Part shown: in pieces, positions 18,547-26,434 of the stretch
Numbering within the stretch: the stretch's first letter is position 1
Layout: every line of letters starts with the position of its first letter
Source: an uncultured Clostridia bacterium
GTDB lineage: Bacteria > Bacillota > Clostridia > Christensenellales > Aristaeellaceae
Assembly (NCBI GenBank): GCA_934631025.1
Contig: CAKTXR010000011.1
Coordinates: 1 to 64,000 of the forward strand
Length of the DNA: 64,000 bases
Direction of reading: 5' to 3'
Notes under the pieces: generated by a model
Told to the model about the DNA's origin: nothing
Seen by the model: the letters and a program-made list of their open reading frames with translations, nothing else
Databases searched by the model: none
Made by a program: the position numbers and the translations under genes

Positions 18547-18981
18547 TTATTCGCCCAGAACCAGCTTTTCGCACTCGACGGCGAAAGCGCGCGCCGCGGC
18601 CAGATCCTCATCCGTGGGATGCTTGCCGCCGGCCAGGAAGCCGCCCTTGCCGTTGCAGACGAAGGTCTTGGGCAGCACCTCGACGCCATGCTCCTTCAGC
18701 GCGGCGGCCATCTGCTGGATGGCGGCATCGCTCTTCTTGGGGTTGCAGCAGAACAGAGCGGCGTGCGCCACACGGCTCTTGTTCAGCGAGCTGATGAAGG
18801 ACATGGTGATCTTGTCGGCCTTGGTGCCCTCGCAGCCCAGGAACATCAGTGCGATGTTCTCCGGCATATAGGCGGGCAGCAGCGGCTCCTTGACAACCTT
18901 CATTTCACGGGCGATGGCTTCGGCCACCATTTCGGCGGAGCCTTTGGGGCTGACATAATGGACGCGACCTTTGATTTTCAT
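18547..18981 (-). CDS. Flavodoxin-like protein
   Basis: A 144-aa protein starting MKIKGRVHYVSPKGSAEMVAEAIA, which fits a flavodoxin fold: a beta strand, then an S/T-G-rich phosphate loop, then a helix. Later FCCNPKKSD and FVCNGKGGFLAGGKHPTDED resemble the FMN-contacting loops of short flavodoxins. Probably a single-electron carrier in anaerobic metabolism. It stands alone between two glycan genes with its own terminator. Confidence 0.65.
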   Translation of the reverse strand: MKIKGRVHYVSPKGSAEMVAEAIAREMKVVKEPLLPAYMPENIALMFLGCEGTKADKITMSFISSLNKSRVAHAALFCCNPKKSDAAIQQMAAALKEHGVEVLPKTFVCNGKGGFLAGGKHPTDEDLAAARAFAVECEKLVLGE

Positions 18982-19144
18982 GGAGTAATGCCTTCTTTCG
19001 TCTTAATGATCGGTGTTCTCATCGTATCATAAAATTGTTGAGTTTCAAGCATAACGCGGTGAAGTTTATCACATTGTTGCATAATCGTCACATTTCCCCT
19101 CAAATGCAGCGCCTGCGGATTGTAAAGAGCGCTCCGTCCGCGCC

Positions 19145-19366
19145 CTACGTCTCCTCCTTCGGCTTCAAAAGCGGCGCGAGAACGCCGTTCCAGGCTGCGG
19201 CCAGCCCCGCCGCGCCGGTGGACAGCGCCAGCCCGATCCAGAAGGTCTTGCCCGGATTGCCCTCAAAGAAGTTCACGCCCGTCAGATGCGCCAATAGATA
19301 CGCGCCCGCCGTCTCCAGAAACGTCTTAATCGCCCGAAACAGCACATCCTTTACCCGTTCGCTCAT
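19145..19366 (-). CDS. Small phage-holin-like membrane protein
   Basis: A 73-aa protein with two membrane segments, about residues 14-32 (TFLETAGAYLLAHLTGVNF) and 41-62 (FWIGLALSTGAAGLAAAWNG), and a charged tail KPKEET. The opening RAIKTF followed by a hydrophobic helix resembles r1t-type phage holins. GGGAGG lies 9 bp before the ATG, so it is probably translated. No endolysin or other phage gene is nearby. Confidence 0.55.
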   Translation of the reverse strand: MSERVKDVLFRAIKTFLETAGAYLLAHLTGVNFFEGNPGKTFWIGLALSTGAAGLAAAWNGVLAPLLKPKEET

Positions 19367-19431
19367 GCGCGATCGCCTCCCTTACGTCCCATAGCTATGC
19401 GCGCCGGTTCGTCCGGCATGACAAAAGGCGA

Positions 19432-19461
19432 TTGACAGGCCGGCGGGCCGGTTGCTATAAT
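19432..19461 (+). promoter_or_regulatory. Promoter of the DUF4091 gene
   Basis: TTGACA (19432-19437), an 18-bp gap and TATAAT (19456-19461) preceded by TGC. The transcription start is expected about 25 bp before the ATG at 19495. Confidence 0.8.
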
Positions 19462-19494
19462 GAGGGCAGGAAAGGCAGAAGGAGGCGTTGATCC

Positions 19495-21054
19495 ATGATT
19501 GTTTTGCCCGTCGCCATGCACGAATGGCTCTATCCGGACGAACTGCCCGAAAACGCTTTGCAAGCCGTGCGGCTGAAAACCGCGCGGGGAGGCAGCTGCG
19601 GCTTTCAGGTGCGGCTGAGCGCAATGGCCGCCGGCACGCTGCGCGCCCGTTTCACGGCGGCCGCGCCAATCCGAGCGGAAATCTTTCAGGAGCTGCCGGT
19701 GCACGTCCAGCAGAACACCGGCGTTCACGGCTTTACGACCGACTGGAACACGGCGAAGGACTACGCCACGCGGCCGGCCCCGTTTTCAGTCTACGACGCG
19801 CTGCTGCCGCTGAGCGACGAGGGCGTTTCAGCGGACGGCGACACGGCGCTCTATATCGCCCTGCGCGCGGAGACGGCCATGGAGCCGGGAACCTATGCGA
19901 CGCGCCTGACGCTGTCGCTGGGCGAGGAGGAAGCGGAGATTCCGTTCACCGTCGAGGTCGCGCCGGCCGCGCTGCCCGCGGAGAGCCTGCGCATAACCAA
20001 CTGGTTCAGCCTGAAGAACATGGCCGACGCGCACGGCGTGAAGGCGTGGAGCGAGGATCACTGGCGCATGATCGAGCGCTACGGCCGCATGATGCGCCGC
20101 ATGCACCAGAACGTTTTCTGGCTGACCGCCGACACAGTCATCGCCGCGCGCGCTGCGGACGGCGGCTATACATTCGATTTTTCCCGCCGCGAGCGGCTCA
20201 TACGGCTCTATCTGGCCATGGGCTTTGAGACGATCGAGGGCGCGCCGCTCTATCACCGCACGAGCTGGGACAGCTGCGAATTCCTCATCACCGCGCCGGA
20301 GGGCGACGTACCGGCGCTCAGCCCCGAGGGCTACGACTACGCCGTCGCCTATCTGCGCGCGTGGAACGCGTTCCTGCGCAAAAACGGCTGGTATGAGCGC
20401 ACGATTCAGCACGTCGGCGACGAGCCGCACGCGCGCTGCGGCAGCGAATACCGCATCCTCTCCGGCGTCGTCCGCAAAATGCTGCCGGGCATGAAGCTGA
20501 TCGACGCAATCGAGACGCACGAGCTGCGCGGCGCGGTGGACATCTGGGTGCCGAAAAACGACTATTACGCGACTCATCAGGCCGAAATGGAGACGCTGCG
20601 TCGGCAGGGCGACGAGCTGTGGTACTACACCTGCTGCATCCCCGGCGGGCATTATTGCAACCGGCTGCTCGATTTCCCGCTGCTGAGGACGCGGATGCTG
20701 TTCTGGGGCAATTATCGCTATGATCTGACCGGCTATCTGCACTGGGGACTCAATCACTGGCGCGGCGATCCGTTTACGGAGACCTGCCCGACGAACGGCC
20801 CCGTGAATTTCCTGCCCGCGGGCGATACGAACATCGTCTATCCGCTGGGCGACCGCGTGCTGTCCTCCATGCGCGCCGAGGTTTCCCGCTGCGGTGCGGA
20901 GGATTACGAGCTGCTGCGCGCGCTGGCTGGAAAGGACAAAGCCGCCGCAGACGCGATCTGCCGCGCGGTGTTCCGCGCCTTCGACGACTGCGACAACACG
21001 TCCGAAGCCTTCGAGGAGACGCACAGCCGCCTGCTGGACGCGCTCGCTCAATGA
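19495..21054 (+). CDS. DUF4091 / GH123-like protein
   Basis: A 519-aa protein. An N-terminal beta-sandwich (about 1-165) is followed by a likely TIM barrel with RYGRMMRRMHQNVFW, the acidic HVGDEPHAR (about 304-312) and WYYTCCIPGGHYCNRLLD near 378. The C-terminal part has GYLHWGLNHWRGDPF and then GDTNIVYPLGDRV, the hallmark of DUF4091 proteins related to GH123 hexosaminidases. It probably acts on amino-sugar glycans; this is family inference. AGGAGG precedes the ATG. Confidence 0.8.
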   Translation: MIVLPVAMHEWLYPDELPENALQAVRLKTARGGSCGFQVRLSAMAAGTLRARFTAAAPIRAEIFQELPVHVQQNTGVHGFTTDWNTAKDYATRPAPFSVYDALLPLSDEGVSADGDTALYIALRAETAMEPGTYATRLTLSLGEEEAEIPFTVEVAPAALPAESLRITNWFSLKNMADAHGVKAWSEDHWRMIERYGRMMRRMHQNVFWLTADTVIAARAADGGYTFDFSRRERLIRLYLAMGFETIEGAPLYHRTSWDSCEFLITAPEGDVPALSPEGYDYAVAYLRAWNAFLRKNGWYERTIQHVGDEPHARCGSEYRILSGVVRKMLPGMKLIDAIETHELRGAVDIWVPKNDYYATHQAEMETLRRQGDELWYYTCCIPGGHYCNRLLDFPLLRTRMLFWGNYRYDLTGYLHWGLNHWRGDPFTETCPTNGPVNFLPAGDTNIVYPLGDRVLSSMRAEVSRCGAEDYELLRALAGKDKAAADAICRAVFRAFDDCDNTSEAFEETHSRLLDALAQ

Positions 21055-21060
21055 GCATAA

Positions 21061-21099
21061 AAACCGGCTTCCCATTTTGCAGGGGAGCCGGTTTCCTTT
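21061..21099 (+). terminator. Terminator after the DUF4091 gene
   Basis: AAACCGGCTTCCC (21061-21073) pairs with GGGGAGCCGGTTT (21082-21094), followed by CCTTTG. It lies between convergent genes and could also act for yajC. Confidence 0.7.
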
Positions 21100-21119
21100 G
21101 TGTATTCGGTCTGACGCGA

Positions 21120-21485
21120 TCAGACGAGCGCTTCGGACTCGTTCTCGACCAGCGGCGCATCCTCGACGGAGCGGATGGCCCAGCGGGCCACGACCATCTG
21201 GAACTTCTGCGCGCCGACATAGAGCGTGATGGTGTCGTCCTTGATGGACGCGATGGTGCCGTAGATGCCGCCGATGGTGCAGATGCGGTCGCCGGGCTTG
21301 AGCGCGGCCAGCATATCCTTGACGGCCTTGTCCTTCTTGCGCTGCGGACGGATCAGCAGGAAATAGAAGACCGCAATCATGGCCACCATCATGACGATGG
21401 TCGGGATCATGTCGGTCCAGGACGCGGTGGCCGTGGTGGTCGTCGCGCCGGCGGTCGTGGCCGCATCGAGCAGGCTGTAAATCAT
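21120..21485 (-). CDS. yajC: Preprotein translocase subunit YajC
   Basis: A 121-aa protein with one N-terminal membrane helix (MIPTIVMMVAMIAVFYFLLI, about 26-45) followed at once by RPQRKKDK and the cytosolic LKPGDRICTIGGIYGTI motif, both diagnostic of YajC. YajC joins SecDF at the Sec translocon. GTGGAGGAG precedes the ATG. It follows tgt on the same strand, the common tgt-yajC arrangement. Confidence 0.95.
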   Translation of the reverse strand: MIYSLLDAATTAGATTTTATASWTDMIPTIVMMVAMIAVFYFLLIRPQRKKDKAVKDMLAALKPGDRICTIGGIYGTIASIKDDTITLYVGAQKFQMVVARWAIRSVEDAPLVENESEALV

Positions 21486-21591
21486 GTGTCATTCTCCTCC
21501 ACTAATATGCTTGTATTATTATACCCCAGACAGGCCGCTTCCGCAATCGGTTCTTTTCAGAGCGGCATGACTTTTTTGTAAATTTTGTTGT

Positions 21592-22722
21592 TCACCAGTT
21601 GCCGCGCACGTGGTGCTTGTAGAATTCCTCGACGAAATCGCCGTAGCAGTCCTGCTCGATGGCAGCGCGCACCTCCTCCATCAGATGGAGCAGGAAGCGC
21701 AGGTTGTGCCAGCTGATCAGGCGCAGCGCGAGGATCTCGTCGGCCTTGAACAGATGCCGGATGTAGGCGCGGGAGAAGTTCTTACAGGCGTAGCAGTCGC
21801 AGCCCTCCTCGATCGGGCCGAAATCGTGCGCGTACTGCGCGTTCTTGATCACCAGCCGGCCGCGGCGGGTGAAGGCGGTGCCGTTGCGCGCCACGCGGGT
21901 GGCCAGCACGCAGTCGAACATATCCACGCCGCGCAGCACGCCCTCGATCAGGCAGTCCGGACTGCCCACGCCCATCAGATAGCGCGGCTTGTTCTGCGGC
22001 ATGACCGGATTGATCGCCTCGAGCAGCTCGTACATGATCTCCTTCGGCTCGCCGACGGACAGGCCGCCGATGCCGAAGCCCGGCAGATCGAGCCTGGCCA
22101 TCTCTTTGGCGCACTCGATGCGCAGATCCTTGTAGAACGCGCCCTGCACGATGCCGAACAGCGCCTGATCGTCGCGCGTTTTGGCGGCCATGCAGCGGTT
22201 GAGCCAGCGCAGCGTGCGGTACATCGCACCCTTGGCCCGATCGTAATCGCACGGCCACGGGGAGCACTCGTCGAACTGCATCATGATGTCCGAGCCGAGC
22301 TTCTCCTGAACGCCGATGGACACCTCGGGCGAGAAGAAGTGCCGGCTGCCGTCCAGATGGGACTGAAACTCCACGCCGTTTTCATTGAGCTTGCGCAGCT
22401 CGGCCAGCGAGAACACCTGAAATCCGCCGCTGTCGGTCAGTATCGGGCGATCCCAGTTCATGAAGCGGTGCAGGCCGCCCGCCTCGGCCACCAGATCCTC
22501 GCCGGGGCGCAGATGCAGATGATAGGTGTTGGAGAGGATAATCTGCGCGCCGATCTGCTTCAATTCGTCGGGCGACATGGTCTTGACCGTGGCCTGCGTG
22601 CCGACCGGCATGAATATGGGCGTTTCGATCACGCCGTGGGGGGTGTGCAGCCGCCCGCGCCGCGCGCCGGTCTGGGCGCAGACGTGCAGCAGCTCGAACT
22701 CAAAGGGCTTTGACAATCTCAT
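21592..22722 (-). CDS. tgt: tRNA-guanine (queuine) transglycosylase
   Basis: Tgt exchanges guanine-34 for the queuine precursor in GUN-anticodon tRNAs. The 376-aa product has HTPHGVIETPIFMPVGTQ near the N-terminus, the catalytic SDSGGFQVFS-type segment (DSGGFQVFSLAELR), GGLSVGEPKE, and the zinc site CDCYACKNF with a downstream histidine. The ATG at 22722 is annotated, but AGGAG lies only 2 bp upstream. A TTG at 22716, giving MSKPFEF, has better spacing and may be the true start. Confidence 0.95.
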   Translation of the reverse strand: MRLSKPFEFELLHVCAQTGARRGRLHTPHGVIETPIFMPVGTQATVKTMSPDELKQIGAQIILSNTYHLHLRPGEDLVAEAGGLHRFMNWDRPILTDSGGFQVFSLAELRKLNENGVEFQSHLDGSRHFFSPEVSIGVQEKLGSDIMMQFDECSPWPCDYDRAKGAMYRTLRWLNRCMAAKTRDDQALFGIVQGAFYKDLRIECAKEMARLDLPGFGIGGLSVGEPKEIMYELLEAINPVMPQNKPRYLMGVGSPDCLIEGVLRGVDMFDCVLATRVARNGTAFTRRGRLVIKNAQYAHDFGPIEEGCDCYACKNFSRAYIRHLFKADEILALRLISWHNLRFLLHLMEEVRAAIEQDCYGDFVEEFYKHHVRGNW

Positions 22723-22770
22723 CACTCCTGATATTATTGAGCGGACAAACCCGCATACAGACTTTATTTT

Positions 22771-22798
22771 ATTATAGCATGATTCCGACGCATTGCAA
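22771..22798 (-). promoter_or_regulatory. Promoter of tgt-yajC
   Basis: Minus-strand TTGCAA (22793-22798), 16 bp, TATAAT (22771-22776) with an extended TGC. About 45 bp upstream of the tgt start. Confidence 0.65.
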
Positions 22799-22867
22799 GC
22801 CGCGGCACGTTATTTTCCCGAGGACGGCCCGCCGCAAAATAAAATTTCCGATTTTTTTATGATTCCC

Positions 22868-22896
22868 TTCAACGCGGCCCGACGCGCGCGCGTCTA
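22868..22896 (+). promoter_or_regulatory. Candidate ECF-type autoregulated promoter
   Basis: TTCAAC (AAC at 22871-22873), 17 bp, then CGTCTAA (22891-22897), resembling the AAC/CGTC promoters used by many ECF sigma factors. It precedes the ECF sigma gene, as expected for autoregulation. No sigma-70-like promoter was seen in this gap. Confidence 0.45.
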
Positions 22897-22942
22897 ATAG
22901 GGTGCTTAAGCAAAATGTTGTACAACGAATGCAGGTGATTGT

Positions 22943-23425
22943 GTGACGGACGTCGATTACATGGCCCGCGTCCAGGCCATGGAGCGCAAGCTCTACCGCG
23001 TGGCGCACGCGCTGCTCTGGAACGACGCGGACTGCGCGGACGCGATCCAGGAGGCCGTGGTCAAGGGCTGGCTCAAGCGGGACTCGCTGCGCAACCCCGA
23101 GTGGCTCGAGACATGGCTCACGCGCATACTGATCAACGAATGCCATAACATCCAGCGCAAGAGCCGCATAAAGCTTTTGCCGCTGGACGAACAGATCGGT
23201 CTGACCGACTCGAGCGACTTTGTAGAGGACGTTCAGCTGCGCGACGCGCTGCGCCGCCTGCCGGAGAAATACCGGCTGGTGCTGATATTGCACCATCTCG
23301 AGGGCTTTTCGCTCGACGAGATGTCCGATATGCTGGACGTTCCCGTGACGAGACTCAAATCCAGGCTGCATCAGGCCCGCAGCCGGCTGCGCGTTCAGCT
23401 CACGACAGGAGATGATACCCCATGA
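22943..23425 (+). CDS. ECF RNA polymerase sigma factor
   Basis: A 160-aa sigma factor with region 2 (about 12-75, including ADCADAIQEAVVKGWLK) and region 4 (about 100-155, RLPEKYRLVLILHHLEGFSLDEMSDML). It would direct RNA polymerase to envelope- or stress-type promoters. The start is GTG at 22943 with AGGTGA at 22933-22938. The stop overlaps the next gene by 4 bp, which makes that gene product the likely anti-sigma factor or signal partner. Confidence 0.92.
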   Translation: MTDVDYMARVQAMERKLYRVAHALLWNDADCADAIQEAVVKGWLKRDSLRNPEWLETWLTRILINECHNIQRKSRIKLLPLDEQIGLTDSSDFVEDVQLRDALRRLPEKYRLVLILHHLEGFSLDEMSDMLDVPVTRLKSRLHQARSRLRVQLTTGDDTP

Positions 23426-25443
23426 AAACGCCTGATCTCGATAAAGCGTTCCCAAAAACGCCTTCATATGTCCACCGCTGCGTGCTGGCCGCCTTCGAGG
23501 AGGGCGAACGCCGCGCCGATCAGAAAAGACGCCGCCTGACCGCGCTCTGCTGCGCCGCCGCCATGCTGCTTGTGTTTATTGCGGGCGGATTCGCCGTCGG
23601 CAGAAAGCTGCTTTCCTCGCCGGACAGCCTCCTGCCGCCGCTCTCCGCCGCCTCGACCGCGCCGGTCTCCACGCCCTCGGCCTCGCCCGATCCCGCCGCG
23701 GACGGCATGACGTGGTATGATCCGAGCGCTGCTTATACCGTGTCCGCCGCGCGCCTGTATGTGGACGGCCTTGACGGCTGCTTCGGCCAGGCCGACAGCG
23801 CCGCCAATCCCGATCTGAGCGCGATCTTCCAGAGCACGCTGACCGCCCAGACCGAGCTGACCGCCTACATGAGCGAGAGCTTCGTCCCGCCGCTGCTGCT
23901 CGAAATCGACTATACCGAAAAGGACGGCAGCGCGGAGACCGGCACGGCCTGCGTGCGGCTGAATCTGAACAACGGACTCAATCTGTTCTATGCGGACGGC
24001 CATATCTGGGCGCTCGAAAACGGCTGCGACGAGCTGTTCACCGTCATGAACGTCGATACCGCCGCACTCAAAGAAGCGCAGGCGCGCGTTCAGGCGGCGA
24101 GTTCCACGCCTGTACCGGCCGTAACGGAGGTTCCCGTCGTCACGCCCCTGCCCACCGCCGTGCCGACGGCCTTCCTCACCGCCACGCCCGAACCGACCCC
24201 CACGCCCACCGCAAAATCCGCCGAAACGGGCACGGCCGTATCCGAAACGATCGACGAAACGCTGCCGGAGGGCGCGCCCTTCACGCCGGACGACATTCAC
24301 GATCTCATCGAAGTGCAGCTGTATATCGGCTCGGACGTGTATTTTGACACCAGCGACGCGGACGCGCTCGCCGAGATAGAAAAGCTGCTCAGGGGCGCTG
24401 AAGCCATCAAGGGCGGCGCGGCCTGCCCCTATGGCCCGCGGCTCTATCTCACGCGCGCCGACGGCGTAACCGGCTATATCGAGCCGGCCTACGACAGCTG
24501 CGGCAACTTCCGCTCGGGGGATACCGATTATGTCTACAACGCGGACGGCGGCTATGCGCTCTGGGACACGATGGGCATCATCCCCGACGAGGTGCTCGAA
24601 TTGATGATGTCCAACCGCAGCGGCGAGACAATCTTCGTCGTGCCCGGTTCTTCCTATTATCATGTCAGCACGGGCTGCGACGCGCTCAACTACGAGATGA
24701 ACGCTTACGCCATGCTCAGCGGCGCCGATACCGGCAATCACGTCGACGGCTCGATCATCCGCCCGATGTCGCAGGCGGACGGCCTGACCCCGTGCGCCAG
24801 CTGCGCGCAGACCGTCTACGCCACCGAAAGCGGCCTGTTCTATCATGCCGATCCCGAATGCAGCGGCATGACCGGCGCGCGGGAGTATACGCTCTCCTCG
24901 GCGCGGGCGGCGGACAAATCGCCCTGCCCCGTCTGCATGAACGGCGACGCGGACATCCTCAGCGCGCGCGCGCTGGTGCTCCTCGTGCCCGCAAAGCTGG
25001 GCGGCGGAGAGCGCTATCACGGCAACGCCGACTGCGCTTACTTCCTGTTGGAAAAGGCCGCCGCACCGCGTGAAGACGACGGCACGCCGTTCAGCCTGAG
25101 CGACTGGTGCGTTTCCGAAGCGGACGCGGAGAAGATGGGCGCGACGCCCTGCGAATACTGCACGAAGGCGAGCGTATTCGCCACGCCGAACGGGCAGTGG
25201 TATCACACCGATCCCTCGTGCAGCGGCATGATGAACGCCCGCGCCTACACCATTATGCAGGCCGAGAGCGAGGGTAAGACCGCCTGCCCCGTCTGCTGCG
25301 ATACAAAGAGCGGCTCCTATCAGAACAAAAGCCATGGCAAAGCCGCTCTCCCGACGTCCACGCCCGTGCCGGAAAACGGCGCGTTCGACGACGAGGAGAT
25401 CAGCGGCGGCGTTGAGATCAGCGGCGGCGCCGCGGTCAACTGA
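23422..25443 (+). CDS. Membrane-anchored putative anti-sigma factor with four extracellular YHx4C-CxxC modules
   Basis: A 673-aa protein. Residues 1-38 are a short charged cytosolic part, residues 39-60 a membrane helix (CCAAAMLLVFIAGGFAVG), and the rest is predicted outside, with a Pro/Thr/Ser-rich stretch at about 225-275. From about 400 to 625 four modules share the pattern Y-H-x4-C, then C-x2-C. Their histidines lie in YYHVSTGC, FYHADPEC, RYHGNADC and WYHTDPSC. Each module offers one His and three Cys, suited to metal or redox binding. It is coupled to the ECF sigma gene by an ATGA overlap. Sigma inhibition is inference; the cytosolic part has no motif I recognise. Confidence 0.7.
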   Translation: MKTPDLDKAFPKTPSYVHRCVLAAFEEGERRADQKRRRLTALCCAAAMLLVFIAGGFAVGRKLLSSPDSLLPPLSAASTAPVSTPSASPDPAADGMTWYDPSAAYTVSAARLYVDGLDGCFGQADSAANPDLSAIFQSTLTAQTELTAYMSESFVPPLLLEIDYTEKDGSAETGTACVRLNLNNGLNLFYADGHIWALENGCDELFTVMNVDTAALKEAQARVQAASSTPVPAVTEVPVVTPLPTAVPTAFLTATPEPTPTPTAKSAETGTAVSETIDETLPEGAPFTPDDIHDLIEVQLYIGSDVYFDTSDADALAEIEKLLRGAEAIKGGAACPYGPRLYLTRADGVTGYIEPAYDSCGNFRSGDTDYVYNADGGYALWDTMGIIPDEVLELMMSNRSGETIFVVPGSSYYHVSTGCDALNYEMNAYAMLSGADTGNHVDGSIIRPMSQADGLTPCASCAQTVYATESGLFYHADPECSGMTGAREYTLSSARAADKSPCPVCMNGDADILSARALVLLVPAKLGGGERYHGNADCAYFLLEKAAAPREDDGTPFSLSDWCVSEADAEKMGATPCEYCTKASVFATPNGQWYHTDPSCSGMMNARAYTIMQAESEGKTACPVCCDTKSGSYQNKSHGKAALPTSTPVPENGAFDDEEISGGVEISGGAAVN

Positions 25444-25538
25444 CGGCACGAAAACGCCGTTTGGAGCGTTCATCCGAAATATAATGTAAAATTCACATTG
25501 AAACCGGTTCGGAATCGAGGTTTGAGCGAAAATATAAT

Positions 25539-25567
25539 TTGACAAAACGGCGAAAACAATCTATAAT
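25539..25567 (+). promoter_or_regulatory. Promoter of yceD-rpmF
   Basis: TTGACA (25539-25544), 17 bp, TATAAT (25562-25567): a full consensus sigma-70 promoter, as expected for a ribosomal protein operon. Confidence 0.85.
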
Positions 25568-25594
25568 ACCAGAGTTGACGTAGAGGTGAGTGTT

Positions 25595-26104
25595 TTGCAG
25601 ATTGATGTTTCGCGTGCGCTCAAGGATCCCGGTCAGTCGTATCCGTTTGAGGCGACCGCCGAGATTGAGCCGATGACCGTGCTGGAGGATCCGGTGCGCT
25701 TCACCGCCGTTCGGCTGAAGGGCCAGATGGTGGGCGCGGGCGAAGCGGTGCGCGTGTACGCCGCCGTCGAGGCGGATGTGGAGTCGCGCTGCGCCCTGTG
25801 CCTTGAGCCGGTGACAAAGCATCTCAAGGCGGACATCGACGCGCTCTTCGCGCGGGAACCCGATCCGGAGGACCCCGATCAGTATCCGCTGGACGGATAC
25901 AAGATCGACGTGACCGATCTGGCGCGCGAGGCGCTGCTGCTGGAGCTGCCGTTGCGGCTTGTATGCAGCGAAAACTGCAAGGGCATCTGTCCGTCATGCG
26001 GAGCCAATCGCAATATAGCACCCTGTACATGCCAGGAGGGCGGCGAACGCCAGAATCCCTTTTCGGCATTGAGTGAATTGCTGACAGAGGACGAGGAGGT
26101 GTAA
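25595..26104 (+). CDS. yceD: YceD family protein (DUF177)
   Basis: About 169 aa, starting MQIDVSRAL. It carries the YceD cysteine pattern: RCALCLEPV near residue 70, then CSENCKGICPSCGANRN near 125-141. YceD proteins are encoded next to rpmF in most bacteria and are linked to 23S rRNA accumulation. An in-frame GTG at 25586 overlaps the ribosome binding site AGAGGTGA (25582-25589), so the TTG at 25595 is preferred. rpmF starts 2 bp after the stop. Confidence 0.88.
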   Translation: MQIDVSRALKDPGQSYPFEATAEIEPMTVLEDPVRFTAVRLKGQMVGAGEAVRVYAAVEADVESRCALCLEPVTKHLKADIDALFAREPDPEDPDQYPLDGYKIDVTDLAREALLLELPLRLVCSENCKGICPSCGANRNIAPCTCQEGGERQNPFSALSELLTEDEEV

Positions 26105-26106
26105 CC

Positions 26107-26298
26107 ATGGCCGTACCGAAGGGAAAAACTTCTAAAGCGCGCAGAGATTCCCGCCGCGCTATGAACTGGAAACTGTCTCTGCCGGGTATCGTGAAGTGCC
26201 CGCGTTGCCAGAAAATGAAGCTGGCCCACCGCGTGTGCAAGCATTGCGGATACTATGATGGCCAGCAGGTGGTTAAGGTGGAAGCCGAAACCAAGTAA
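26107..26298 (+). CDS. rpmF: 50S ribosomal protein L32
   Basis: A 63-aa protein starting MAVPKGKTSKARRDSRRA, with the zinc-ribbon cysteines CPRC and CKHC. This is the cysteine-containing form of L32. AGGAGG sits just before the ATG, inside the end of yceD. Normal length. Confidence 0.97.
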   Translation: MAVPKGKTSKARRDSRRAMNWKLSLPGIVKCPRCQKMKLAHRVCKHCGYYDGQQVVKVEAETK

Positions 26299-26315
26299 TG
26301 CTGCATAGCCTGCAA

Positions 26316-26350
26316 GGGCGCGTCCGGCCGCTGTTCGGACGCGCCCTTTT
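26316..26350 (+). terminator. Terminator after rpmF
   Basis: GGGCGCGTCCG (26316-26326) pairs perfectly with CGGACGCGCCC (26336-26346), followed by TTTTCGTTTG. Confidence 0.85.
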
Positions 26351-26434
26351 CGTTTGTTCGTGAATAGCGCCCCGCAGCGCGCATATAATCTGTATTCATC
26401 TTCCCTCAGCGCGTCTTGAAAAGGCGGAGCCGCA

